From positions 1 through 64,000 of the forward strand of contig MU859119.1 of assembly GCA_033297205.1 (NCBI GenBank): a stretch of 64,000 bases of DNA, given 5' to 3'. Of this stretch, positions 9,733 to 21,057 are shown in pieces; within the stretch, counting starts at the first letter, position 1; every line of letters starts with the position of its first letter. The stretch comes from Pseudoneurospora amorphoporcata (lineage: Eukaryota; Ascomycota; Sordariomycetes; Sordariales; Sordariaceae). Under the pieces are notes generated by a model. The model saw only the letters and a program-made list of their open reading frames with translations. It was not told where the DNA came from and did not search any database. The position numbers were made by a program, and so were the translations under genes.

Positions 9733-10536
9733 TATTGGTGTAATAACAGTTTCTCAACCGTTTCCCGGACTGAACACTCAGTTAACTGCATCATTGAGTT
9801 TTACTCCACTTCTTTTCCCCATGGCCACCTGCGTACCGTACCTGTACCTATGGAGGTGTGACGCACTTGTTCCCTGCCGTGCCTGTGTCCCGTCTCTGAA
9901 CAGTCAGGTCTAGCGCCATCAAGTTCGGTTCCCGGAAAAAGACCAATGCCGGAACACGACAATGCCCTTTCTCTCTCCGTGTCTTTCATCCTCCCATCCC
10001 ACTTTTTCCACAACACGCATTATCTACCACCAAAAACGACGACAATGACCGACATTGTTCCGGCACGCTGAAACATACAGCGTTGATTACTTGCTCACCA
10101 TAGCAGACGCTGGCTATGCTCTCAAAGGAAGCTAAAGCTGGAACCGCCTGCGCTTTTATATCCTCGGTCTGACCATTGACATTCCAAACGGCAGTAATAG
10201 CTTACCATGTGATCTTATTGCGGGAAATCCTTCTCTTTACACACCACAAACATGAACCCGAGGTCCTGAGCATCGCTGATTGAAAGAGCAATATACCGAG
10301 GAGACCAAGCGATTGTTCATAAAATAACCTAGGTACACACGCCACGCTTGACTGGCGCATGCATAAACATCTCGGTGGCGGCATATTTGGGCCACGCCTT
10401 GATGCTCGAGAAACCTGAGACTCCCACACGTCGACCGTCTGATTCTACCAGCTTGGCTCCAGTTCTTCCTCGTCGGTATCGACAACATTAACAAGCAAGA
10501 TCACAGAGGCGCCAGCCTCCCGCACAGGCATCTACA
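9733..10536. other. Intergenic, promoter of the 10537 gene
   Basis: No gene seen. The last 100 bp before 10537 are pyrimidine- and CA-rich, as in other promoters of this window. Confidence 0.4.
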
Positions 10537-11133
10537 ATGCGACCACATCTCGTTCTTCGATTTACGTTGGGCCTTCTCGCAGGCACCTCCGCTGCCATCG
10601 TCCTACCACGAGCAGGGAATAGATTGCTCCAAGAACGCACGACAATCTACTTCCCCGGTCCTAGTCCTGGCCATAGCGATACCCGAGCCGTCCACGACGA
10701 TGTGCAAGTGCCCGCTGAACTACATGTAGCCTCACGCTCCCTGTCCGACGTCACCACCACCGAGCTGCTGGTCAGCGAAGAAGACCCAGGCGATATGAAC
10801 AGCATGAACACCCCTAAGGACGCCTCGAAGAGGGCTCCATTAGCAGCGACGGCACCACAAAGCGAAGAACAGAAACAGGCGCTGAAGGAAGTGGAGAAGG
10901 CACACCAAGATCGCGTCCACGAGGATAACAAGTTGATGACTAGCATCTTCGTCAAAGTTGGGGTGGGCTTGGCAGTGCTGGTTGGTGTTTTCTGCTTGGG
11001 CGTTGGTATATACAAGTGCCACAAGAAAGGCCACAAGAAAGAAATGGACAGGATGAGGAAGGGTATTCCGGAGAAGAAGCCTTGGTATGGGAAGAGCAAG
11101 TACCGAGATCGCAGAAGGACGATACATGGATGA
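10537..11133 (+). CDS. Signal-peptide/membrane-helix protein with a basic tail (cluster member 5)
   Basis: A 198-residue single-exon frame. A signal peptide (1-20) is followed by A-I-V-L-P-R-A (20-26), the family motif with Arg instead of Lys. The ectodomain is acidic and Ser/Thr-rich, with a Lys-Arg site at 98-99 and then a charged, probably helical stretch (108-134) leading to a membrane helix (135-158). The cytoplasmic tail is strongly basic, with KK and KKGHKK clusters. Function unknown. It sits about 800 bp past the TIR element and reads in the same direction as the genes at 5398 and 7228. Confidence 0.65.
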   Translation: MRPHLVLRFTLGLLAGTSAAIVLPRAGNRLLQERTTIYFPGPSPGHSDTRAVHDDVQVPAELHVASRSLSDVTTTELLVSEEDPGDMNSMNTPKDASKRAPLAATAPQSEEQKQALKEVEKAHQDRVHEDNKLMTSIFVKVGVGLAVLVGVFCLGVGIYKCHKKGHKKEMDRMRKGIPEKKPWYGKSKYRDRRRTIHG

Positions 11134-13469
11134 AACTGTCGTGGTGCTCGGGGCAGGGCGAGGTCTGGTGGCATTTGTGCTTGAGTCGGGTTGCTGTACG
11201 ATGGACTGGATGTCGTTGTTGGTAGGATATACCTTGGTCACATGGGGGATTGAGAAACTGGGTACTGGTACCTTGGTAGCTATGTAGATGAGTCTGGAGA
11301 GTTGGTACAACATACAATTCTTTTGGTTCTACTATGGTGTCCCAAGTGAAGTCGCGTAATAGTAAATGCCTTTGTTCAGTAATTGGATGGCGAACGTTGG
11401 GAACAATCATCGACAATGCACACGTGTAGACTAAGCAACCGTCAGGGCACAAGAACGGATCTTATTACTATAAAATTATCTTAGCTGTTGGGGATCATGC
11501 CTTTCGCCCGTGTGGCTCATAGTCTTTAACAGTTAACCCAAGGCCATATGATCTGCCCTATGCGAAGAGGCGGAGACCTTTTGATGCTAGAAATATCTAT
11601 GAGGAAGCCTAACTAGGTACACCCACCCCAAACCTACCGACACCCAGTTTTTTTCTGGGATCGCAGCATTATCGTTTAGTTGTTTCCCACTCATGATGCC
11701 AATATATCAACGCGCCTTCCAAATGCTGTGATGGTGGTTGGAAAGATTTGACTGGGAAAGAACAAAAACCGGAAGGCCCGATGTCATTAATGTTGGAAAT
11801 GTCAATGGTGCGGGGCAAGAGCGGCCATATAAGTGATAACAAAGGAGGGGCAGCTGCCGATAAGACGGGTACAGGTTTGATTGGTCAGATAAGCACATCC
11901 TGGCTCCACTTTTACCGAAACAAGCAGAAAAACGAAATGTTTCCTGTGTCGTCGAATTTGAATTGAACAATAATTCCCCTACCCCTCTATTATCCCTTTC
12001 ATTTCGTGTTTCCTACCTTAGTTACAGCAACCAAACGTTTGATCACGGTCCTTGCTCCTACCATGTCGCCGCCCTGCCACCCTGCTAGCGAGGTCTCCCG
12101 CCTTGTCAACACCCCATTGCTAGTAGATCCGACTCATCAACGATGTCAGCGTGTCCCTTCAGACCGAGGGTTGCCGTAACTCATGGCGCGCCTACGCAGA
12201 GATGTGTCGCGAGAAAGATACCGACTCCGAGCTGCCATGCCTGAGGGTCTCGATCCATCAACAACGGACAAAGCCCCGGCTGGCGCCCGCGGTGAATCTA
12301 CCATATGGTTCACCACCCGCTGCTTCGCATTCACCAACAATGTCCAACTCAATGGCACGATACTAAGAGAATGGCCAACCCCGATATTCCAGGACGGGTG
12401 TTTGCACCATCGTCAAGGACACGCAAGCAACCTGTGAAAACATGTCTGTTCCTACTGGTTTTGTTCCTTGCTGCTCTCCAAGCAAACGCTAACAAGCGTA
12501 GGCCATCATACTAGGGGACAGGAACGTGGCGCCTCCTCGGCTTTGATCATTATATCATATCGTCAAACAGCCACAGTGCCAGCGAGCTTTCTCGCCTCTC
12601 CAACACGCCCTCGGCCCGAGAACATGATGAACGATGATGCAGTCTTACTCTTTCAAGAAAGACTGTCGTATAATCCCTGTGCTGGGTAACCGGTCGGCCA
12701 CATGGCTCCGGCTTCCGACTTGCCACTCCAGGTTCATCCAGTCAACATGGTGATTCGAGGCCATCAACGGCATCAACCATCAAGTCAACCAGCACCTAGA
12801 TTTCTTCGGATGTGTCAGTATCCTTCTTTGCTAGTGGCTTGGTAGCTGTACAGAAACCTCCAACCAAAATATTCGGGTATCCGGGTACGGGCCTCCCGAG
12901 GAATTGGGCCAACAGGCTGTGAAGCCACATCAACCTCAATTGGTTCATCATAACTCATCCTGCTCCCTGCCGTCAAACCATCATCTTTATCGGTCGTCAC
13001 CCGTTTTTATGAAGGACTGGAACATCGGCTTCCGGCAGCCACATTTGCAGCCTGCCGCAAGCTCCAATCTCTCCAGCCTTCGCGGTTCCAAGTGCAGTAG
13101 GTTGTGCGGACCGTGGCCCAAAACATTGAGCCTGGAGTTGTGAACTGTCGCGTCCACAGGCTATAGCTGCGCCCGTCGTTATACAGCACCGCTTTATATC
13201 AGTTCTGCTTGCCATGGAGAACGCTAGATCCCCAATCCTCGAAGCTGTCATTTCCCACGACAAAGTGCATGCAGAACCAGCGAGCCTCATTCCTTCCATT
13301 TTATGGCCCTTGGCCCGCCTCTCTCCATCGTTTCTGACCTAGTTCTCTTGTCTATCCGCTCAAACCTTCGGACCACCTATCGTTCACTTGAACCTTACAT
13401 ACCAAACTCCTCTCCGATAAGCAATTAACCGTCGAAAGCTTCTCACTCTTTCATAAGAAGAGCATCACG
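11134..13469. other. 2.3-kb intergenic region, no gene recognised
   Basis: Many short frames on both strands, none above 90 residues that is not a shadow of the 10537 gene. GC-rich stretches near 12150-12400 look codon-like but carry no recognisable motif. Confidence 0.4.
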
Positions 13470-14626
13470 ATGGATCTGAAAACAACCAGAACTATCCTAC
13501 ATTTTGCCGTTCGAATCAGTTTTTTTTGGTCTTGTGTAGTCACCCATATCACAGCTCATAGTACTTTCCCGGACGACTATGAAGGTATATATAGCCCTGT
13601 TGGTCAGCCTAGTAAGTGCAAGTCTACCACAACGCCATTCGTCCTTTCTAACCATATCCCTTAAGCATCTGTGGTAAACTGTGCCCCCGACGCCATCTTC
13701 ACAACCTGGAGTACATTCGCGAACTGTTGCCCGTCAACATATTCGGCTTGTGAATTTGTTACAAGATGTGATGGCGGTGTCATGCATGGAATCGAAGGAG
13801 GCACTGGTCACTGGTATGTCACATCTGGTTACTTTCCTGATACCATACTACCTATTTGTAAACGATGTCAAAGGCTGACCAAGCGCATCAATTATTTAGT
13901 GATAGCACATACCCAAACTGCTACACGATGACAATATTTGATCATTACCTGTCGCCTAGTAATAGCTGGATAGAGATGGGTTGTGCCACGGGATGGTCCG
14001 CCTTCACCATTTACCGGGAGTTAGAAGCCTCTACAACCTCAACTTCAACCTCTACTTCAACAAGCAGTACACCAACAACCACATTATCCGCGTCAACCTC
14101 AGAGCCATCTCTGACATCGGTCATTACCCCGTCTACCAGCAATCCACCGCCTCCTTTGCCCACCAGCACCCAAGAGCCGAAGCCCTCATCGTCCAAAGCT
14201 TGGATCGCCGGACCTGTCGCAGGAGGCATTGCCGCTCTTCTATTGTTGGGCGCATTGTTCTTTTGGTGGCGCCGGAGGAAGAACGCACAAGAGACCAACG
14301 AAGGACCTGCAATGGCACAGTCAGGAACAGCAGGCGGATACCAGCCTGAATATGTTGGTAGCCCCCATAATACCAACCATACCCCTCAACAATATGGTCC
14401 TTCCGGCCCTCCCTCTGCTCCCTACTATCCTCCGAATAGTCCACCACATTACGGTTCAAGCTCGCCCCCGCTGCACGATGCCTCCAACGCCTCACAGTAT
14501 AACTATGCTGCTTCTGGGACCCCGAATACGATGTCATGGCAAGGATCACCGAGGCCAGTTTCTGAGCAAGACCCAATGGGAAAGCAGTATCAACCTTTCC
14601 GTCCTCAGATAGCAGAGGCTCCGTAA
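13470..14626 (+). CDS. Cys-rich single-pass receptor/sensor-like membrane protein (copy 1 of 3)
   Basis: Three exons: 13470-13611, 13666-13813, 13900-14626 (338 residues). The 5' hydrophobic segment serves as signal or anchor. The ectodomain has N-C-C-P, a C-x-F-V-T-R-C stretch and a C-Y-T-M block leading to S-W-I-E-M-G-C. A Ser/Thr/Pro-rich stalk (about 140-195) precedes a membrane helix beginning AWIAGPVAGG (197-220) with an RRR stop-transfer, then a Pro/Tyr/Gln-rich cytoplasmic tail. Intron 2 splits a Cys codon after TG. Two minus-strand genes at 57221-58756 and 59279-60362 have the same ectodomain plan and the same intron in the same Cys codon. The design resembles fungal wall-stress sensors, but the ectodomain is no family I can name. 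The first acceptor (AAG) is weak. Confidence 0.7.
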
Positions 14627-15015
14627 GGTTACGAACTTTGGTACAGAAAGCGAGATTGCAATCAATCACTTTCATCTGTTCGGTAGGAAGTGCCGTTTCT
14701 TATGAGCATGGCGTGTGAAGGGATGACGGGTTGCGACTTGCGGTCAATGGTATGAGCACATATGGTAATTGAAGTCGGTCAGATGATGTTCATCGCTTTT
14801 CTCTGTCACACATACAAGCTGTCATTTCCACACAACATAGATCACTCTGGCCTGCAACTTCGAAAGCTCTTGTCAAGTTCAACTCATGGGCTGTGCTCTC
14901 CCATGGCTCCACAGATGACGGATCCATGAGCAGTATGCACTCTCTCCAAAAACAGTTCCCTCTCCGCAACCCGTCGAAGGTTCGTGAAATCTTTCATAGC
15001 ACGTCACCCAACAGC
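14627..15015. other. Intergenic between convergent genes
   Basis: Contains the 3' regions of the genes ending at 14626 and 15016. No further feature seen. Confidence 0.5.
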
Positions 15016-15498
15016 TTACAATCCAGACCAGTTAGCGCCACTCCCGCCGTTACCGCCGCCACCACCACCACCGCTATGCCCACCTTCTCCATGTCCATGT
15101 CCGCCAACATGTTCTCCACCATCACCTCCCCCTTGCCCCTTTCCTTGACCCCCATCATTCCTACTATCCTTTCTATCAATCGGAACCATCTCAACAACCA
15201 CCGGGTGGTCGTAACGTCCCTCAGTCCCAGCTCCAGCATGTGAAGCCTCAGCATTATTTGGTAGTGGTGCCTCTACATCAGCAGCCGCAGTAGTAGCGTC
15301 TTGTTCTCTTTCTTCTTCTTGTTGTTGTTGTCGTTGTCGTTGTTGTTGTTGCTGTCGTTGTTGTTGGTGTTGTTGCTTTCTCCTCTTGTCTCTTCTCCTT
15401 CCCCACCATATCCTGAAGCCGAAGCAGAGGGCGAAGACGAGGACCACGCCGAGGGAGAGGGCGATTACTTCGCCGATGTTCCAGGTGCCGTTTGACAT
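15016..15498 (-). CDS. Small single-pass membrane protein with Gln-rich and Gly/His-rich cytoplasmic tail
   Basis: A 160-residue frame from ATG 15498 (the longer frame upstream starts with TTG). A short Asn/Thr ectodomain is followed by one membrane helix (about residues 9-31) and a basic stop-transfer (W-G-R-R-R). The tail carries a long Gln/Arg/Glu-rich run and then Gly/His-rich repeats, both visible as CTG/TTG and CCACC microsatellites in the DNA. There is no classical signal peptide, so the helix may act as a reverse signal anchor. Low complexity dominates, so function cannot be guessed. Confidence 0.5.
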   Translation of the reverse strand: MSNGTWNIGEVIALSLGVVLVFALCFGFRIWWGRRRDKRRKQQHQQQRQQQQQRQRQQQQEEEREQDATTAAADVEAPLPNNAEASHAGAGTEGRYDHPVVVEMVPIDRKDSRNDGGQGKGQGGGDGGEHVGGHGHGEGGHSGGGGGGGNGGSGANWSGL

Positions 15499-16553
15499 TT
15501 GGGTTGGTGGTGGTTGGGTTAGTGGCGTTGGTAGTAGAGGCTTTGGAAGATCGTTGCTGCTGCTTCTGCTGTGGTCCCGTGGATGCAGGTGGTCAGCCAA
15601 CTTCAATGCGCTGCAATGGCGTCAAGAATGGATGTCAACATACCGTCCTTATCGGTAGAGGTAGTCTTCTCAGATCGATTTAATCACTTCGCTTGGCAAC
15701 TTGGTTGGTAAGGTACCTTAAACGATCAAGACATGACACGACATTGCAGGGCGCCCCTGGTCACGATCGACTTGACGGGGTTTTCAACGTTGCCGAATGG
15801 GATATCGGTTTCTATATAGGAGGCTGCAAGAGGTTAAAGAGTAGAGGATGAACAGGTCATTTTGGGACCGGAGGTGCACAGAACAGCGGTCACCCTGGGA
15901 CAGGCCGCACAAGCGGGTATAGAGGTTGGACAAGTGCTCGACTGGACGTCCTTCTCGAAGGGGGCGAATGTCCTCGAGGTTAAGGTGGTACTCGAGTTAC
16001 CCCGGTCAACGTTAACCGTTACGTGGAATGTGGGAGTCGGTGGTACAAGTTGTTTCAGAGTTCAGACGAGATGCCAGCGCATTTGGGGAATGGAACATAC
16101 CTAGGTGAAGGTGAAGGGGGAAAATCGTGTCCATCTCGCCATGAGGTCGCTGACAGAGATGATGGGCAGGAGAAGATGATGGGAGCGCAATGTGACAGTT
16201 CATCGGAAAGAGAGTATTCGTGGAAGAGAAAAGGAGAGATGAGTGGCAAAAGGAGGTGGTGATGCCTGGAGACCGTAATACCTTGCCCTCATGTACATGT
16301 AGTCGGGGTTATGGCAGGCACAAACAAACAAAAAATCCCTTGCCGACTTTTCTGTTTCCATGTTGCGACACAACAGCAGGCACGTCTCGATTGACGGAGA
16401 TTGCTCTTAACCTCCCGCATTCCATTTCCACAAGCCTTCTCATTATCCAAATCATCGTTACGGCCGAGTTCCTGTCCGATGCCGCCCAATCAGTCAGCCG
16501 ACCTGCGTCATCATTATTTCCACCGTTCCATTCTCCGCTTTCATTACCTCCAT
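15499..16553. other. Intergenic, nothing recognised
   Basis: Short overlapping frames only. The 3' side of the mannanase gene lies at the right edge. Confidence 0.45.
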
Positions 16554-17569
16554 TTATCCTCGGAAGTTCCCCATCGACTTCTTCATCACATCGTTTCCCT
16601 GCCCCATCACTACCCGATAGTCAAAGCTCTTCCGCAGTTCAAACCAACTGATGCTCTTCAAGCACGGATACGCACTCAAATCATCGCTCGCCAAAGCCTT
16701 CAACCAGCTCTGCTTCAACTCGGCAGTATCCGGCTTCGTCGCCGTCTCGGGAATGACAAAGTGCTTCCGATACCTCTTCGCATACGCCTCATAGAAGCCA
16801 CCATAGATGTTCCGGAAGTTGGCCGTCGTCTTGCTCGCATAGATGTCCATACCAACGATGTCAACGTACTCCGGCCCGGGCCACCACTCGTCGTACAGAT
16901 CCATGGTCTTGGCGTTGTTTGGGCACCAGAACATCATGCATCCCTCGATGTCTTTGACGGCCGAGTGAACGGTGCGCCACGCTTTGATGAACTGGGTCGA
17001 GTTGCCGCGGTACGTACCCGGGCGAACGTACCAGTTCATCTCGTGCGCGAAGCGCAGCCACACTTCGATGCCTTGGTCGGTGAATTGCCGGACGACGTTT
17101 GCGATGTCGGCGGCGATGGCGGGGGTGACTTCGTTGAAGGAGAGGCCGTTGGGCATCACGGAGGCGATGAGGGCGGCACCGGTCCTCTTGATCTCGCTGA
17201 GGTGCCGGAGGAGCTGGTGCCCATCGAAGCCGGAGGGAGAGTTGATTTGCGAGAATATGGAGACGGTGCTGGCGTTGGCGGGGTGGCCGGTTGCCCGATT
17301 GATCATGGAGATGTTATCTCCGCGCTCGATATCGGGGTTCCAGCCCCAGTAGATGCCGTTACGGCCGCGCAGGCCGGAGTGATAGGGGCTGTCGGTTGGG
17401 GAGCATGGTTCCTGCGTTGCATGTGTGTCAGTTCCAGGTAGGTACCTACGTGTCTTTGATCGTGAGAAGTGTAATAACTCACCCTGAACCATAGCAATGG
17501 ATTTGTGGGCGTCTTTGCGAGTGTCTCTTGCCATAGGACACTGAAAAGCAACAGCAGTGATAGGTACAT
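16554..17569 (-). CDS. Secreted glycoside hydrolase, GH26-type endo-beta-1,4-mannanase
   Basis: Two exons on the minus strand: 17569-17483 and 17411-16554, with a 71-nt intron (GTGAGT donor, CTGAC branch, GCAG acceptor). The product is 314 residues with a signal peptide (1-18). It carries I-Y-W-G-W near residue 50, R-F-A-H-E-M-N-W-Y with the likely acid/base Glu153, V-D-I-V-G-M-D-I-Y-A (213-221) and V-I-P-E-T with the likely nucleophile Glu251. These fit the GH26 TIM-barrel, which hydrolyses mannan backbones; a related clan A activity is possible. No carbohydrate-binding module is visible. A 346-codon frame on the opposite strand is a shadow. The single-exon reading upstream of the intron lacks a signal peptide, which supports the spliced model. 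Confidence 0.85.
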
Positions 17570-18661
17570 CTTTCCGTGTGGTTGAGTGTCTCACCCTCCG
17601 ACGGACTGGAGTAAGTGGACAAAGTCTCGAGTCTTTAATGCCTTTCAGCAGCCCATTGTCGTCAACCATCAAGGGAGAAAAGAAGCAAACATGAGTCCAA
17701 GAATGGAAGCGGTGGAGGCTTGGAGGTTCTAACAAAGGAAAGCTGAAAACCCCATATCTCCACTAGATCCGGGTGCACTGCTCACCGATCTGGTGGAGAT
17801 GAAGAACGTGCCGATCCGCGCCCGATTCTGAATGTCGTCAGGCACTAGCAGGCCAGGATCGCCGACTAGCTCAAATCCCCGCTACTACCTCAAAGGATTG
17901 GTCAATTGCTGCCCACGAAACCCGCATTTATCATTGCCAAGACCGAAAAGAGGCTGATTTGTCCCGGTGATGCGGTGTAATCTTCATCATGTGGGTTTAA
18001 AAATGCAAGCTTCTCTTCAACATGTTCGAGATGCCGCTCGAGTTACACGCTCGGCGGCTCCTGTATGGCATTGACGGGGATTTGACGACCTGACACAAAG
18101 TTAAAGTGCCGACATAATCGGGCCAGGAAACGAATTGTCTTACCTACCTTATCGCCATGGATGTCTCACTCTCACATGGAGTCGGCAGACCGGTTCCAGA
18201 AGGATGCCGTTCCTTCGGTGTTTGTGCGGTGTTTGCTTCGACGGCGTGGGAAATTCGAGATGCCCAATCCGGTTCGTGATGGTCTATCAGCTGAAGCGGC
18301 TGAACCAAGCCTCTGTTTGCTTACCCCTGTTCAGGAACCGTCAAATGAAGCCATAGCGTCATAGCTCCAGAAGAGGGTTATAAAGAACGCGGGGTGTGTT
18401 TCAGTCCGTTAACGGCTAGTCGCCATGTTCGAGAGTGGTTGCATGATGCAAGCATCGCTCTGTTGTGTTGGTGTCACGTACCGGCGGTTCCAACGTCTGT
18501 GTGATGGATAAACCAGAGTTTCCATTTGTTGGGATTTTTGTGGTTCTAGAACCACGCGTTTTGGACTTGATACTCATTGGGGTACATTTTGCAACAGAAG
18601 ACTGGACTGCTGTTCTAGAAGGAAGAGCCAGCGTTTGCCGTTTGCAGTTTGGCGGAAACTC
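17570..18661. other. Intergenic upstream of the mannanase gene
   Basis: No gene recognised; presumably holds the mannanase promoter at its left side. Confidence 0.45.
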
Positions 18662-18832
18662 TTTGGTGTCGTTGTCAACTCAGACATCTCTCGGCGGCGG
18701 GCCGGCGGCTGCTGCTCGACAACCCGCGGTTCCACCTCTACCGGCGCCTCCTTGATTTCTATAGGCACCATGAGGTCCAGCTCTACCGGAATTCTTGCTC
18801 ACGAGGTAGCATAAAGTCTTTGAAAGGTAGAG
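18662..18832 (+). pseudogene. Decayed copy of the Ser/Gly-rich micro-protein family
   Basis: A frame without a start codon reads through 18686-18832 and ends in TAA. It contains G-G-C-C-S-T-T-R-G followed by Ser/Thr/Gly residues, matching G-G-S-C-C-S-T-T-R-G-G of the gene at 19195-19437. Nothing resembling the MSS start of the intact copies is visible. Either a pseudogene or an exon of an unrecognised gene. Confidence 0.4.
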
Positions 18833-19194
18833 CAAGTTGTCATCCCCAGGTCGTTTGGCTCGTGTTCGCGCAAGCTAAAACCACTCTGTGGAACCATTCG
18901 ATGCAAAGCGTTCCAACACTGCTAAGGCTAGGTAGGCCTAGAAATACAGCTTATAGCTCGTGGAACTGACGCATTGTTCTCTATTGGTTAACACTTAACA
19001 TGGGAACATGCGTTGAGGACGACGTACTACCTGTCCGCCGCTTATAACTCGGGCCTGTGACTTCCACTTCCGTTTACCATATAAAGAACCTGGCACCCAC
19101 CTCTCTCCCCTTCCTCATGTCACCCTTTTGGCACACCTTCTTGAGCCGGAACTTTCCCAATCCTCAAGACACAGCCATCAAAGATACAACCACG

Positions 19195-19437
19195 ATGAGC
19201 TCCTCGGACAACACATCATCCTCCCTCGGCGGCAGCTGCTGCTCAACCACTCGTGGAGGCGGCTCCAGCACCAACTCTGGTAACAGCGCTGGATCCTCTC
19301 AAGGCTTCGTCAACGTCTCTCCCGGTGTCGGAAGTGGTGGGAACACGACCGTGGGCGGGTCGACAACTAGTGGAGGTTCTGCCGGAGGAGGAAGTACCGC
19401 TGGGGGTGGAAGCTCTAGTGGATCTAGTGCTAGATGA
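19195..19437 (+). CDS. Ser/Gly-rich micro-protein, copy 1
   Basis: 80 residues, starting MSSSDN. About two thirds are Ser and Gly, and the only two cysteines are adjacent (L-G-G-S-C-C-S-T-T-R). There is no signal peptide or membrane helix, so it is predicted to be disordered and intracellular. A TATA-like CATATAAAG lies about 115 bp upstream. The gene at 20197 starts with nearly the same bases (ATGAGCTCC...GACAAC) and keeps the G-G-C-x-S-T-x-R and S-x-T-N-S-G blocks in the same order, so they are probable tandem duplicates. Function unknown. Its small size and low complexity limit confidence, but three related frames in a row argue against chance. Confidence 0.5.
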   Translation: MSSSDNTSSSLGGSCCSTTRGGGSSTNSGNSAGSSQGFVNVSPGVGSGGNTTVGGSTTSGGSAGGGSTAGGGSSSGSSAR

Positions 19438-20196
19438 TTCTTTGCATTGGTACATTATAACTTGATTGTGTAAATCGGGTAGTGGTTGAGTGACTGGAAG
19501 ACACCCGCTGTGTTGGGTGGGATCAACACGCAGTTGAAGTCTAGGTAGGTCATGCAATCACGAAGAACGTAGTCTGAACTGTGAAGGAGGAGATCTGCGT
19601 TGAATTGTGTTTGAGAAGAATAGATGGGGTTCTCGTTGCAGTCATTGTTAGCATTGAGTTCGAGAATTGCTTTTATGTGTTGTGATGTATGAATTGGACT
19701 TGCCTTGATCGTGATGATGTCTGTCATCTGGTCCTTCCTTTGATGGACCGTACATTCCCGTCTCGTTCGTGAAGAGCCAGTAATTTCGACAGCATTGGAT
19801 ACATTCATTAGTCCCTCCTTTCTTGAGCGTTGCAAACTCCCTAAAATGCGTACGGCCGTGTCTTCTTTTGCTCATGATGTGAGTCCAGTCCAACCGGAGC
19901 AAACCTTCAGTCCCAATCTTTCCAATACTATGAACCCCTGAATCCCCCTTTGGGCCTCATCATCACCGACAAATTCACCCAGATAAAACGCCATCACTGG
20001 CTCGTGCTTCGACATCCGAGGCAAACATCGGGAGGACATCTCGAGTACCTTAGCAACTCGACGACGCTCAAGTCTATAATACCCGGCCCCCTTCCCTCCC
20101 CAAAGAACCTCTCAACCCATCATCACTCATCGACAGTTCTACAACTATATTCTACAACTAACCTAAAAACCCAAAGTTCCAAATCACAGCATCAAT
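19438..20196. other. Intergenic; promoter of copy 2 at right
   Basis: No gene recognised. A TATAAT-like element occurs near 20075 in a CA-rich leader before 20197. Confidence 0.45.
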
Positions 20197-20475
20197 ATGA
20201 GCTCCGACAACTCCGGTTCCGGTTCCACCGGCGGCTACAACCTTACAGGCGGCTGCATCTCCACCCCCCGTAGCTCCAGCTCGGGCACCAACTCTGGCAC
20301 CCACGGTAGTTCTTCTTCCTCTACATCCTCTAACTCCTCCACTTCCCGCCACGACAGCGGTTACGCCACGGGCGGCGGCGGCGGCGGTTTGGCTTCCAGC
20401 TCTGGCGACAGCAGCGCTGGTGGGTCGAGCGGGTATCAGGGTAGTGCGAGTGGTGGCAGTACCGGTGGGAACTAA
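20197..20475 (+). CDS. Ser/Gly-rich micro-protein, copy 2
   Basis: 92 residues beginning MSSDNSG. Composition is dominated by Ser, Gly and Thr, with one cysteine in G-G-C-I-S-T-P-R-S, aligned with G-G-S-C-C-S-T-T-R-G of copy 1, followed by S-S-G-T-N-S-G as in copy 1 (S-S-T-N-S-G). The second half is Gly/Ser with a few Tyr. There is no targeting signal. It reads in the same direction as copies 1 and 3, about 760 bp after copy 1. Confidence 0.5.
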   Translation: MSSDNSGSGSTGGYNLTGGCISTPRSSSSGTNSGTHGSSSSSTSSNSSTSRHDSGYATGGGGGGLASSSGDSSAGGSSGYQGSASGGSTGGN

Positions 20476-21057
20476 GTGCTTTTGGTATCAAGATGCTTTG
20501 GGGGAGAGGTACGAATTGGAGGGGATGAAGTTGAGATGAAGGAACGGTACATAGAAATAGTAAGGTTGTAGAGATGAAGATATAACTTGAAAGTCAAGCA
20601 GCGGATACTCTCAGGCTAAGGTAGGTACACAATTAACGATATCCCTCAGGCATCTAGCTCCCGCCCACTATGACTCCAGTGGTGTGTTCAGCGCTAGAGA
20701 TAATGGAACTCAAATCAACGCAACTCAACTTCATTCAACTCAATTCTATGATCTTGAGCCGATTTACGACTCATGCCCGTGGGACAGCACGTCTCGCCTG
20801 GAAACATAAAAGGCAACTTATCTGGCCAGCATGCAAACACTGGCTATTGAAAGGGCGTAAAACCTCCCTAGGTAATGAGCCAGATGAATTAACGAATGAG
20901 GCGTGAATCATTCAAGAGCCGTTCTCGAATGCATAAAGCCTGGAGTCTACCGTAACCGGTTGAATTGACCCTTGAAAACTCCGTGGCATCTAGGGCTAGC
21001 CTAGCGTCAAACCAGAACAGCAGCACAACAGCAACCTAACTCAAAAGCGCTAAAAAA
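20476..21057. other. Intergenic between micro-protein copies
   Basis: No gene recognised. Ends in an A-rich leader directly before the ATG at 21058. Confidence 0.45.

Noticed and set aside
16401..17441. 346-codon plus-strand frame opposite the mannanase gene
   Set aside because: It is the antisense shadow of a GC3-rich exon; no domain, signal peptide or start context, while the minus strand codes clear GH26 motifs.
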